Assembly: GCA_028564675.1 (NCBI GenBank)
Contig: JAOVVO010000072.1
Location: forward strand, 62,001 to 126,000
Length of the DNA stretch: 64,000 nucleotides
From: Onchocerca lupi
Lineage: Eukaryota; Nematoda; Chromadorea; Rhabditida; Onchocercidae
Direction: 5' to 3'
How positions within the stretch are numbered: the stretch's first letter is position 1; each line of letters starts with the position of its first letter. This document shows, one piece after another, positions 44,375 through 57,614 of the stretch. A program made the translations under genes and the position numbers. The notes beneath the pieces are model-generated. The model was not told the origin of the DNA and ran no database searches. It worked only from the letters and a program-made list of their open reading frames with translations.

Positions 44375-47300
44375 TCAGTAAAGGCGAATTTCTGAGAATT
44401 TGTTAGTTAAACGAACTATTCCAAGGACAGGAGCTTTACTAAAAGGTCCATAATTGGTAGCATCTTTTATAGTGAAGATCAGCATATGATTCTTGATATC
44501 GCTAAAGTGCAGATCAAATTCGAACCTGAAAAGTTAATGTCAAAAAACACAGGATAATAACACGGAACTTAGTCGGTCGAGATCAGATTCTATTATGCAT
44601 AATGGAAAAAAAGTTCCTCAGTATTTCGAGACACATAGTGAACAAAATGAGGTTTAGCATCTTAAACTAAAATATTTTTAATTCAAAAAAAGAATATTTG
44701 TCAGATCTATTTCAAATTTCTGAAAGAGATTTAAAAAAAACATATCACTAATAGAAACTAACTGATTATCAAAAATCGGATCAAGAGAATTTCTGACGAT
44801 CGGTGTTTTTCGTTTCTCACCATCACGCATATTGTCCAAAGGTGTCAGACGTACAGTTAAATATGGATCCGCAGAACCCTGACTATCAATTGGATACAAT
44901 TCTCTGAAACATTATTCACCAATTACATATGTGTTAGATTAAAGTTAAAAAAGATTACAGCCCCAATCAGGATGCGTTTGATAATGTTCAAGCACGACGA
45001 TACAGATATATTTTTCTCATCTGATCAAAATTTTCCGGACTTCTAAATAAGTTGTATCAAACCTAGCACATAATCAGTAACAATATAACAAATAAATGAT
45101 AACTGGAAACGGACTCATAATGTATTGGCTTGTAATAAATGCACACTTAATAGCATCAAAATTGACAAAACAGACTTTAAAGATGATCTTTCAGCCAAAA
45201 GATCTGTTTAAATTATTTGACTAGAAAATTTATAGGGTAAAATTAGCTTAAAATTATTTGAAATCAAATAACACATACGTTACACGTATAATTCGAACAA
45301 TCATCTTGTTTGATTCTTTTAGATGTTGAAGACCAAACTGCAAACGACCACTTTGACCAGTGCTAAAAAAAATATCTGGAAATTAGAGTACAGAAATTAT
45401 AGTCTCTCCTACCACTGATGGAGGTTTCGATTTGTCTTTTCCAAAAAATAATGCTTATTATTTTATTGAAGAAATCACAGTCAATTTCCGTAATCTCTAT
45501 TTCCTAACACTGATAAAATATGGGCAAAAAACATACGGCCTTGTTCTGTTTTGTGTATGCTTTGTTGAGAACAATTTTTCACCAAAAGTACGACGACGTC
45601 TATAAACACTTGTGCCTGATTCATTGCTATTTGTTCGCACTATCATCGGTTGCATTATCATCGGTTTGTTGCTCGATAATTTTGAGTCCAATATAAATGC
45701 TTTTTCGCCAGCATCTGTCCCATTCGGTTTTTGAACACTCATTTCATATTCTGTCGAATTTTGACTTCGTTTATTATTTTCAGGCGTTCTTAATTTTTCA
45801 GCTCTCTCAATGAACACTTCTAAAAAAAAGATAATCTGAAACATACTATCGTATTTGTTGGATGGATAATATGCCAAATTTTACAGCAGGAATTACTGCG
45901 ACAGATGATGAAATTCGTTGATTACAAGGAAAAGAATTAAATCTCAGTTATAATGCCAATTATTCAATCGATCTATAAAAACATACTATAATATTCACTA
46001 TTTAATGATCATTCCATCGAATTCTCTAAACTTCGATGTGAATACAAAAAATAAAAATAGTAGCCTTATCACAAAGAAAGCGAAGAGAAAGTTAACATTT
46101 CAAACCATAGTTTTTTTTTTTTTTTTTTATCAAAAGAGAATACGACAATCGAATGGAACGAAAGTAATAAGACTTCAAGGTCTACCGAATACAATAAATC
46201 TTCTTACTGATAAAAACCAGTAACTACAACAAGATTATCCTCACTAAATATAGAAATAAATTCACTAAAAAAGATTTATGGTAAACAGAAAGCCTATTTT
46301 TGATAATTCAAATAAAATCTTACCATTACCATAAATCGCTTTTCTATTATGATTTGAAACAGAATTCTTTTTTTGTTGGTCAGTAACCAAAGCCTATAAA
46401 AACAATGAACTGAAAGTCATAACCCAAATATAACAGAATAACTTTGATCAAAACGTATACATAAAAAAAAAATTTTTTTAATCCTGAATGAGCAAAATCT
46501 TGAAACTTGAGAACTAAAAGTTTCCATTATACAATATAACGGTATGCAATTATAGTTTTTACGATATTTTGAGCGATGTCCGGAGTGTTTCTTTTCTAAA
46601 TGGCAGACTGCTTTAATAGAATCAAGCATTGGAGATTTCAATTTTTTTGAGAAAGAATGATATTTGACACTTCGAAAATGATATTTGACACTTTGCTATA
46701 GAGTAACATCTCTCCAAAAAAATAAAATCTATAAAAACTAAATCAAATGTGTCTGATACAACACAGCCATATCTATATCAAAACATTTATCACCCTAAAT
46801 AATTAACCCTGATGCGTGCTGTGACGACCATTGAACTCTGATGAACTCCTTGTGTTAATGGTAAAGTTTGTTCAAAAAATTCCATATTTGGTTCCCGTAA
46901 AATCGTCTTCAATGGCAAAATCAATTCACCAATGCAACGTTTTGTCGTATTATCGATAGCCTCAAATATGTTGATAAAGCGATCTAATATAAATCTTTTT
47001 ACATAAATATTATTAAAAATGTTTCATCATGTGAATCAAAATTTGCCTTCAATTCTCTCCATGTGTGAAAAATTGAAAAACAGACTGTGTGCTACTCACT
47101 CTATTTTCTTGATCTAGTCAAGTATTTATTATAGGAATTTTAGAGTACTTTTCGACAACATTTCGCCCTCAGAAATATGTGCAAAAATAGAAATAAGTGT
47201 CAACGACAAAACCAATTTATTTAGATTTTTAAAAATACGAAATATTATTAAATGGAATTATAAATTAATGAGTATAATTAATTAATGAGTTATGCCATAC

Positions 47301-50300
47301 CTCGAATTTCAGTTCTTGTCCTTCTGGATGACGAACGAAAAATAGAATTTTGCTTTGGAATAATGGATTAACAGTTCTTATTTTTGTCGGCGTTTTTTGG
47401 GAATCTTTGCCAAGACTTACCATAATATATGGTGACGGTTCTAATTTTGCTTTTGGATACTAAAAAAATTAAAAATGGGACGCATAACTGCAAAACTGGA
47501 AATGTTAAAGTTCGAAAGGCAAACAGTGCAAATAGATTGTAACAAAAAGAATAAAACTTTCTTTTTTTTTTTTTTACTTTCAGTTTCTAACCAGTATTCT
47601 CTATGTATCAAAATAATCATGAATACATGATTTTGGCTTAATTGCTTCTCAGTATTATCTTGTATCATTTCACGAGAATAACTCACTAGTCAAACTATTC
47701 CATTTCACTTACCAGAATTATTTAAATTGAAAGAAATTTGGGCCGTTTAATTCCTCAGAATCTTAACAACATAAATATCTCAGAATTTCAACAAAGGATG
47801 AGACAACTATGACAGCCTACATTATATATAATATATGCAAACAGCCATCATTTGTCTGGCCACTTCACAATTTTTAATACATGTAACTGACCCTATCAGA
47901 TCAGAACCAACGGTATTTTTTCTTTATCCTATGAGAATTATAAACTTACCGGCAAGTCGGATACACTATCAATAAAGATCATAAGCAGTGCCGAATGTAT
48001 TGGTTTATTAGTTTTGAACCAAGAGGTTCCGAATTCTTGATAAGTAAGATCTTGAGGTGAAGATGACAAGTTCATCCAGGCAGCCTAGAAATCACAGGAA
48101 AATCAAATTTAAACCAAAACAGTAGCTCATTATAACTGCTCCAATTTGTACCCCAGACAAATGAGATTCTATTTTAGCATCATTCATGAATATTTATTTA
48201 TGTTAACTAAAATCGACTAAGTGTATCCTAAATTAAAAAACAAGCGATTAGGAAAAGAACTCCTACTGTAATTAGGACAGTGGCGTATTGAGGGATAATA
48301 GAGAGTTCGAAGAAAAATTTTAAGAAATTTCTAATCTGCTCAGTTATATAGCGCCACTTTTCTAACATGAAATCCACCCTTCATTCTGCTATGAATGTGA
48401 AAAGAAATTTTCTAATATTTAAAAAAAGAAAAAAAAGAATCTAAAATAAATGCAAAATAAGACTCAGCTGTCGAAAATACATCACTGTTCATCAAAACAA
48501 CAGTGTATTCAGTAAACTGTTTATAGTCAAAAAAAAAAAAAAAATTATGTATTTTGAAATAATTAATACCTGGATGTGTATATCGCCGTGTTTACATGCA
48601 TCTAATGGAAACCACTTATCAAGATTCATTTTTGCCTTGACATTATCTAGGTCGATCGTCAATCTTCCTAATTCCTCATCATTACTCGTTTTATCATAAT
48701 CAAATAATTCTATACGTAATTTTTGTCCATCAGCTTGATCAACAACAAATTCAAAATATTCATTCCAAACTGGATTCAGATCATTATCAATCGTTTTGGT
48801 TCTGTAGAACTGGGAACCAACTGAAAATGTACGTGAGTTTGCATGAAACAGATTCAATGAATCTAATAAATGTATTGAGTCGAAAATAAGTGATGACTGA
48901 ATTGGTTAGATAGATCAAGAATTATAAAAGGATAGGTAATATATTTTTGCAACCATGGCTTTCGAAAAATGTAGACTTGCAGAGGTAACGTGAAATTGAA
49001 TACAGTACTTATCCGAATATCAAGAAAGCAAAGTAGCTGCATATTGTCAAGTTATAAAAATTATAAAAATAAAGATTTGTTTATAAATAAAAAATGATAC
49101 CCTGTATCTCGCAATATGGATCACTTGCCATATTCTTTGTGAATTTTATATCTCTATTTTCCAAATTTCTAGCTTCAATAATCTTCAAACGAAGTACACC
49201 ATCTGGCTCTGGCAAATGCAACCTAGTAATATCGATATTTGGAGCCAACGGGACAACAATTTCATTTGGAAGTACACATAACGCCGAAACCTAGAAATTT
49301 TCTTGTATCCTTGAAAATATCACTAGTCTTCTCTAATAATGGAAGAAAAATTATAATATGATGAATAAAATAGCAAAAATTAGCAGAACTTTTATGACAG
49401 AAACAAAAGAAATATTGAAATCAATCACCTGAGAATCAATTACTGCACGAATTGCATTTAACAAACCAGGCAATTCCACGAATTCACCCATGCCAGTCAG
49501 ATTAAAATCGATTTTCTGAAATCTGAAAGAATCAAAATGCAATTTAAAAAAATGAGAATCTTTATGGAAGAAATTGATAAATAGGGTGAATGGAAATATA
49601 ATATCATTTTATTACCTTCCAGTTGATTTTGCAAAAAACACCTAATTTGTTTTAACATCAGACTTACCGGTTTTTCCAAAAAGAATCCAGAAACGCTGCC
49701 AACCATTGGCGGATATGGTAATAACGGCTTCAAGATAGCTCTTAGTTTTCCAGAAAACTGAAACACAGTTTAATTAAATCGGAATCATACGAAGTTTAAC
49801 TGCAGATTCATATTATGTTTTCAATGGAATTTTTCAAATTGCATCATTTTTTTTTTTTTTTTTTTTTTTTTTACCAAATAGTCTAAATTACAGTGATATG
49901 TCAATAAATATTTTTTAATATATTCTAATCTCTAGAAAGACTATAAAATACTGCACCTGCAACTGATTCAAACCGCCAGTGAAACCTGCAACGCTAACAT
50001 TGAAGTCTGCATCTCCAGCATAAGCGACGTCCATGTCAACTATAATGCGATCTCGACCAACATTATGCGTGTAAACCTAAGTAGAAAGAAAAAAAATGGA
50101 AAGCAATCAATAATAAATCATAAAATAAACCATTTTCTAACTTTTTTTTAAAATGAATTTATCTTTTTTTCTTTTTTGTTTGCTTTTACAACATTTGTTA
50201 TATAAGTGTATAGAAGCTAGTATAAGTAGCTAACAATTTTAGATTCAACAAGAAGACTCTGAATAATCTTTCCCAAAAATCTTTCAGAATTTTTACTAAC

Positions 50301-51893
50301 CGGAAAATTAATTTTGTAATGGAAAAAAAATTATTGCAAAAAATCATAAAAGTTTTATAATAATTACTTTGATACCACCGACACGACAAGGAATATCACC
50401 CATATCCATTTTTGTAAATTTGAATGACTTAAAAATAGCTGGAAGTTGCGATTTGACCTGAGGTTCGATGTATTCATGCATAAAATGCTTGGAATATTCA
50501 GTAATGTATGGCCAAAGTTGCAATATGACCTAAAGAAATGAAAATATGAATCAAAATTTTTTACAGTAAATCGTGACGACTTGAAATTAATAACAATTCA
50601 AGTCTTTTGCATCATAGTTATAGCTTTCATGTTAATCACAGGATATTATTAATGAAAAGATTTTTTGGCTATACTATATGAATTAATACAGAACAATAGT
50701 ATTTATGCAATAAACAATACTACATTTCTTAACTGGAAACAAACTTTATTAAGCCATTCGACCCGTTCGGTGTCTGGAAATTGAACCCAAGCTGGAAGAT
50801 CTTGCAGCTGTGCCAATATAACCTGCAACTGATCAAAAAAATATTTCATAATTTCAAAACAGTGTAAAATATTTGCCTCGTACAGAAATTCATCTATTTC
50901 CCTCCCCTCCCCCCCCCCCAAAAAAAAAAAAAAAACATATGTCCAATAAACAAACATTTTAACAACTACGACTAACTTCTCGTTCTTTCAAAGCGGTTTG
51001 TCTCAAACTTAAAAGTCGTTTCTCACGTTGTCGCCACATATACGATTTTAACCCATTTAAAGCGATAAGAATTAAAATCCATCCAAATGAAAATTCATAA
51101 TATCCAAGCAAATAGCAGGACTGCAACACAAATTCAGAATTGGAAAACACAGAAAAATTAATTCAAATGCTTAATTAATTAAACACCTGAGAAATGCTAA
51201 ATTTCAGCTGAACTGAGAAACTGCACGCAATATCACTAGTAAATGAGAAAGAAGATGAAGCCAATGATGATAGATTAAGCTTAGCTAGCTAGCTAATCTA
51301 ATTAAAAGTTTGAATAATCTGATATCGGAGATCTTGTAGAAAGGCAGAAACTCAAATGTATCATCATACTTGCAACAATAATCGGAAGGATTAAAATACT
51401 TGCAAAAATTATCAATTCTAAAATAAATTATATGATTAAATGTAATTGAGTCAAATTTGAAATTAAAACTAAATCCATTTTTTTTTCTTGAAAATCTAGC
51501 ACTTCGAAATGAAAAATGATTGTAATACTGATATGTCCAGTAATCATTTCTAGCTTCTTTCCATATTTAGTAATTCACATTTTCTCACTTATTTCAATAA
51601 AAAATTTGATTTTGACAAATAATAACTTAACTGAATAACTGAATCATTTTTATCATAAAATGTACAGTATTAGAAAAATATGAAGCTTCGACAATACCAA
51701 TTCATGTAAAATCATTGGCAATTTAATAAATTACATTGAATGATCAAAAATTATGTATTCTAATTAAGTAGCATATGTATTAAATTATATTTAATTTACA
51801 TCTAAGATAGATTTAAAAATTGAATGATCAAAAATATACCCCCGAAATGATAAAACTTCCGATTACTGGTATCACATAATTTTGCCATGTCAT
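44375..51893 (-). CDS. esyt2: Extended synaptotagmin (E-Syt), SMP domain plus three C2 domains
   Basis: E-Syts tether ER to plasma membrane and move lipids through the SMP domain. Seventeen exons keep phase: 51840-51893, 50977-51120, 50745-50822, 50368-50529, 49957-50076, 49668-49757, 49429-49515, 49101-49290, 48570-48820, 47950-48084, 47301-47459, 46808-46960, 46324-46393, 45537-45819, 45279-45362, 44763-44903, 44375-44525 (783 aa). An ER hairpin anchor (about 5-45) is followed by LPAWVQFPDTERVEWLNK and the SMP domain (about 72-262; GGIKVYTHNVGRDRIIVDMD, LKPLLPYPPMVGSVSGFFLE). C2A is about 275-392 (MASDPYCEI, FDYDKTSNDEELG), C2B about 418-541, then a Ser/Arg linker, then C2C about 660-783 (SADPYLTVRLTPLD). 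C2B has EPSPYIMV where the Ca-binding Asp is expected, so it is probably calcium-independent. The exon 12 acceptor is TTTGAG, chosen because it keeps frame and alignment. Confidence 0.93.
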
Positions 51894-53357
51894 TTCCACT
51901 CTTTCGCATCAATTTTTCAATTCGATAACAGCAATCTACGAATCAATCCTGATTAAAATAATCTGAAATAAACGCGAAGAATCATTAAAATATTTTAATT
52001 TTAGTAATTTACATTAAAAAAAAATTTGATGCTGATCAAATATAGCTGACATATATACAAATAAATTTCAAAAAAAAAATATATATACACATAAATCAAT
52101 CAATTTTTATTCCAATTAAACCAACTATTTAATATTCTTTCCACAATATATTCAATTAATTGAAGCATTCGGATAATAATCACAAATAATAATCCTTATA
52201 AATGACTAATTTTTAAAGAATCAAATCTTGCTGTTCCAAATTCAAATCCCGAATTCAATCAATCAATTCCGAAGAATCCCGAAGAATTCGCGAAATTTTC
52301 GAAAAATATCGAGAATTTGAGAATTTCAAAAATTCCCAAAAATATGACCTAATAAATTTATTGCTAAATATTTCTATGATATCGTATTTTTCCCATTTAT
52401 TTCAGAATTTATTTTCAATAAAAACTTTTCTGCATTATAAAATAATTCATAGCGCTCATGAGAGAATAAAGGAAATAGGAATAGAAAAAGAAGAAAATGA
52501 TAAAACAGTGAAAAGTTGTGTACACAAATTAGTAAAATAATCGATTGAAAATAATTCTAGTTATCATCGATCATTCCTGCTCGTCACTAACAGCGACTAA
52601 CAAACATTTTCTGTTCTATTCTTCACTCACTTCAAAAACGCCACCTTGCATTTGTTGATTTAAAAGACAGATGATTCAAATAGCTCGCATAAAAGCTGCA
52701 AATTTTAACAAATGAATATGAAGCATTCTTCTTTTTCCAACAAAATAGATGGAAATAAATTTCGAAAAAATTTAAACTTTTCCTCATTAGTTTTGCTAAA
52801 TTGGCATAAAAGACTTGCTAGCATAGAGCTATTACCTATTTCTATAGATTACTTTTTCGTAGGATGATTATATGTTTGAATGCTTTCTTGAACTTTTAAA
52901 AAGTGAAAATGTAACACGAAACAATTAAAAATTCTTTATTCGTACTTGAAAAATCTCAAGAGAATTTGGGACTATCTCGTGAATAATTGATTAAATTTTT
53001 GCTAATTCATCTGAAAATAAACGATAGAGAAGTATAAGGATTTCTAACTCCAGAAGTTTTTTTTTTTTTTTTTTCTCAAAAAGATTCAAAAAGGCATTTT
53101 GAGAAATATCTAAAATGGATAGTAATGAAAAATATCATTATAATAGACAACGTTAAAAAAAATTGGTCGAAATTTATAAACAGAAACAAGTGCTTCTAAA
53201 TCCCCATATAAACAATTACATAACAGAGTGATAAATCAAAATAAATTTCAAAAACGCTTCAATAAAAAAATTTCTTCAGATTTATAGATTCAAATTATTG
53301 ACAAAATATTACTATCAACAACAAACATTATTAAAGCATTAAAAAAAAGAAGAAATT
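51894..53357. other. Intergenic between E-Syt and BCAS2
   Basis: About 1.46 kb, AT-rich, with E-Syt promoter and BCAS2 3' UTR expected. A stretch at 52250-52330 is rich in overlapping short palindromes (GAATTC, TTCGAA, TTTCGAAA-like). No gene or known repeat. Confidence 0.5.
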
Positions 53358-54864
53358 CTATGACATTAGTTTAGCTTTCTTAGCCAACATCTCATTATCT
53401 GCTGCCAACTCCTGGCAAGCAAGCTCCATCTTGTAATTTTTGGTAACCATTTGCACCCAATTTTGTTCCAAATCTTTTAGTTTTAACCCCGCTTCCATTT
53501 GACTTTTCCGCCGTCTCGAATGAATTTCCATTACCTCTTCTCGAAGCTGAAATTCTTTTTAATTTGAAAATAATACAGTAGTATTGCTAATATTTTGAAT
53601 GAAAAATAAATTAGGAAAAACGTACATGAAATTTATGATCAGCAGTCTACATCTAAAAGTTAAAAATAGAAAAAATAAAATAAAATAAAATACTAGGAGT
53701 AAATAAATAAATAAACTGATGAAAGAAATATAGATATGTAAGAAACTAGCAAACAAATCGATGCTAAATTTAAAACCGTGCAAACAAACTGATGCAAGAT
53801 TTCCACAACAATTAAAACATGAATAATAAAATTAAAAACAAAAGAGATCTATGAAAAACAAAAAAGAATACTCCAGATTTTGAAAATGATTTAAAATTGC
53901 TACCTTTCTTAGTTCTTTCTCTTCACAGTGCAGCATAGTTTCCAATTCTCTGTTATATCGAAGATAAACAGGTGGTGCATGCTCGTCCATTAGTTGCAAA
54001 TTAATATTACGAAGTAATAAATGTTCATTCTGAGCAGCTGCATTACGAATAGCCTTAACTAGCTATTATTACCGTTAGTATTATTATTATCATTGACATC
54101 GCATTATTCGAAAACACAAAAAAATTGAAACAGAAATATGAATTTGACAAAAATTAGAAGTTTGTTTCAAAACGTGCCTTTCTCCACGAGGTTTTATCGC
54201 CCTGTCGTCCTGTTGTTGATGGGCATGACAATTCATATCGTGACATATCTAATTTGGGCATTTCCTGAAAAAAATAAGTCACAATTATCGAAAGATACAA
54301 ACATATGATATAAATAATGGAACCATTATTTTAAAAAACCTGAGAAGTTACAAGAAAAAATAAAAAATGAGAAATCCCCACTTCTAAATACAAATCTTCT
54401 GATTACTGTTCTTTTTGCAGCTAATCTATTTTTCATTTGTACGAAATAAGAATTCCAAAATTCTATAACATAAACTTCAGTGCAGTAAAATCAGTTAATG
54501 CTTGAAATTTCTTCATCAAACCTATTATCGATACTATAAAAAACAGCTACTTTCCATATTAAAAAAAGTGTCGTAACATTAATAAGAGATAAAAGATAAA
54601 AATTACTTGTTTTTTGGACATCCTAATATGTTCTTTGATCAGACAAGGTGTTAGAAATATATCAAAATCAGGAGGTGGCATGTTTTGCAAATAATTTTTC
54701 ACTGGGCGAAAAACTCGACATTCGTCTTCTATCAACTGCATTGCCATCTGTCGGTCAGATTCTGTATAATCCGAATCAAGATAGGGTAAAGCATCCACTA
54801 AAACTGGTGCATCTTCTGTCTTGCTTGCTGTAGCCGCAATAACTGGTACCACAGCCAAAGACAT
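53358..54864 (-). CDS. bcas2: BCAS2 / SPF27, Prp19-complex splicing factor
   Basis: SPF27 is a core member of the Prp19/CDC5L spliceosome complex. Four exons: 54607-54864, 54178-54264 (or 54174), 53904-54062 (or 54058), 53358-53546 (230 aa; human 225). Conserved marks are VLVDALPYLDSDY (human VVVDALPYFDQGY), CRVFRPVKNYLQNMPPPDFD (human YRPTKNYLSYL), MSRYELSCPS (human KRYELPAPS), the coiled-coil HCEEKELRKLREEVMEI, and KLKDLEQNWVQMVTKNYKME (human [20 protein letters not shown]). The start follows TTTGCAG by ten bases, a likely SL site. The intron between exons 2 and 3 can be read two ways, both in frame: GC-AG (AAAG|GCACGT to AATAG) or GT-AG with a weak donor (GCAC|GTTTTG to GCTAG). The choice changes only two residues. 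Confidence 0.93.
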
Positions 54865-55826
54865 AACTTTTCTTTCTGCAAATGAAAATCAAAATCAAAC
54901 TTAAAACTAAGTTTTTTGCTTGTGATAATCTGATAATGCAGTATGGACAATTACTGCTATCGAAACAATCATTCTAAACCAAATTTGTACTGTTTCATCT
55001 TGAAATTCGACCAATATATGCCATTCTTTTCAGAGAAAATCTTCATAATACGCTATCATGATCATCCCTCAATTTGCCCTCTGCATAATTCAATACATTC
55101 AATACACTATACATTATTTTTTGTAATTTTCCTTTACGAATTATCATTTCTAGCTAAATTCTTCTATCCCAAACATAAAATCATTATGATCATTACATTT
55201 CATTAACATAACATATCATCAAAACCATTTTCGCGATGCAATCGCAAATATATGTAAATTAAGGAATTGACCTTTCGCTTTTTACATGCGCAAAATTAAA
55301 ACAGCAACAATATAATTAAAGCTCTTCTTATTTTTTTTTTTTTTTTGCCAATAATAATAAACGACAAAATATATAAGAAAAAAAAAAAAGATGTCAGAGC
55401 TTCGAAACACAAATAACTTTTCACGAAGAGCACAACTGACAAACATTCACAAGCACAAAAGAAGAGATGAAAAAGAGGGAAGATATAAGCATAACCTAGA
55501 AAAAACTAATTTTAAAAAACATCACTTCTTTCACATGTATTATTTCATTTGCAGCATAATTTAAAACAAACAAAAAATATGTTGGGTATGAGCAAATAAT
55601 TCCCTTGAATGAGGGACACATATGAATGAGGGATTCATATGCAAATGATGTGATAATGATAACGTATAAAACAAATATATTCTTGGCATAAAAAAAATTG
55701 GAAAACGGAACAAAGCAAATTACGATCACTATATGTATAAAAAATTATATATATTTATTTGCTATCATTTGAGGAACTACTTACTTCACTTGAATTTTTT
55801 CCGATTTCTACCACCAAGAGTGCGAC
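54865..55826. other. Intergenic upstream of BCAS2
   Basis: About 0.96 kb of AT-rich sequence. It should contain the BCAS2 promoter. Frames at 54943-55206 (+) and 55496-55729 (-) are hydrophobic and compositionally random, without splice support. Confidence 0.45.
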
Positions 55827-56224
55827 TCATGAAAAACAGAAATAAAAATTGCTTATATCTGGGTTTCCACCATCAATCCGATGGATGACTCCAGATGCAA
55901 CACCCATGTTGAAAGTGAAAACTATCAAACAACCAAATATCACAAAGGCATTTCCACCTTTTTCTGCATTCGAAAAAAATTAGAAATAAGGTGATTTGAA
56001 CAGAAAAATGTGATATTCAAGAATCAAACAAACAATAATTCAAATATTCCAATTGAAATGGTGCTAAATACAACAGCATGAGTGTGACATGGCTGCAGAG
56101 ACTTAACAATGATATTTCCTACGAGTCCTATAAATACTCCAAGAAAAGCACTTTCTAGAATTCCAAATCTTCCACAAAATTCAGGCGCATTCATTTGAAA
56201 AATGACCAACATATAAAATTTCAA
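55827..56224 (-). CDS. Candidate small membrane protein, unresolved frame
   Basis: Not recognised. Two blocks look coding. At 56027-56194 the frame after an in-frame ATG (or from 56224) gives MNAPEFCGRFGILESAFLGV and a Gly/Ile/Val-rich helix, then SLQPCHTHAVV and another helix. At 55827-55962 a frame gives GGNAFVIFGCLIVFTFNMGV, then ASGVIHRIDGGNPDISN and a stop. A 60-base gap between them has TTGTTTG and AATGCAG ends that could be a minimal intron, but phases do not match by one base. Together they would make a protein of about 115 aa with three membrane helices. Either one splice site is misread, or a frameshift makes this a pseudogene, or the resemblance is chance. Confidence 0.3.
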
Positions 56225-57614
56225 TCTCGCTGTGACTTAAATGAGGGATAAAATTCATTTGGTCATTTCCCAGCTATAACATGAGACACGTTTCTTTCGC
56301 ATAAAATTATATGAAAACATATTGATAAAAAAATATTAAAAATTATGGTTCAAATCGGGAAAAACATAATACTCCGTGGGAGTCGAGTGAACAAGTCAAG
56401 ATAAGCAAAGCGTACTTATCTGATAAATATACCTAAAAAATTAAATGAAATCGAATTCAAAGAATAAAAATAATAATAAAAGTACATAAACAAAAAATCC
56501 AAAATCACCGGGTAATAGATACTGTCTTAGAAGCATAGCAATGATACAAATTTAAGGAGAAAGGAATGCCAAACAGGAAATTATTTATATAATGCAAAGA
56601 GCAACAAGGAGAGAAGCAAAGGCAAAAAGAATGAAGGACCATTTCTTCAAGTCTGATAAAAGCAAAATATTGAAAAGGAAGAAAACTACAACGATTCTAG
56701 TAATATTGATGCCATATTTATCAATAGCCCGTAGGAATCACAATAATTCAAATCGTCAGTTTCGTGTAATCGAAAATTATGCCCTCGATTGAATTATCTG
56801 CAAGTTTGGCAACAAATTACTTCATTAGCATGTTTATCATTGCATTTGGCAAGATTGGCTTGTAAAGGAAATAATAAAATCAAAGTCATAAGCAAGATTT
56901 AGTTGACGTCCGAATACTATCTCAACTTGGTTGATGAGACTAGCAATGAGAAGAATCCAGAAACTTCGTATTTGATACTCCAAATCCATCTGTTCATACA
57001 GTAATGCTTCGATTTTTCAAATGTATTCTCTCACTATTATCAAGCTTTTTTAAAATAATTTTTAACATACACAGTAATACATAACAGAATAGTATTTTTA
57101 ATGAAATCCTCCCCTAAAGATCCCTTATTGAATCTTGTACATGAGATAATCATATGCATCTTTCGCTCGAAAATTTACACCGCGAAAAAGTCACAAGATT
57201 TCTCTTCTTTACTATTCCTCGTCAAAAATTTTCCCTATGGCCTTTCTTTTCAAACTTACTAACAAAACACTTCGCAATTTTATCATACAAAAAAACTGAA
57301 CAACGTGGATTCTAGTGATGTTTTTTTTTTTTTTTCCAGTTAATTGTCAAAGAAGAGCATAATAGATTTCGTGAAAGACGCTTGTTCTAAATCATCTACC
57401 GTTCAATTTCAATAGGAGTAAAGATTGGCTGCGATAGAAAAAGCACAGCCAGAGAAGAAGCAGGTGGCTATACAGCGTGCATAAGCATAAAAAGAAATGG
57501 AACTGAGAGTGGATTCATAATTGAACTGCCAATTAAAAATTGGCTTAAAATTCAGTTATTTAAAAGATCAAAAATAGAGACAATATAAGAAATTTTACTT
57601 TAAAAACGAGGCAA
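56225..57614. other. Intergenic, nothing recognised
   Basis: About 1.4 kb between the candidate membrane protein and the GEN1 stop. A Lys/Arg-rich frame at 56592-56792 (+) has no splice or homology support. No repeat or RNA gene seen. Confidence 0.45.
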
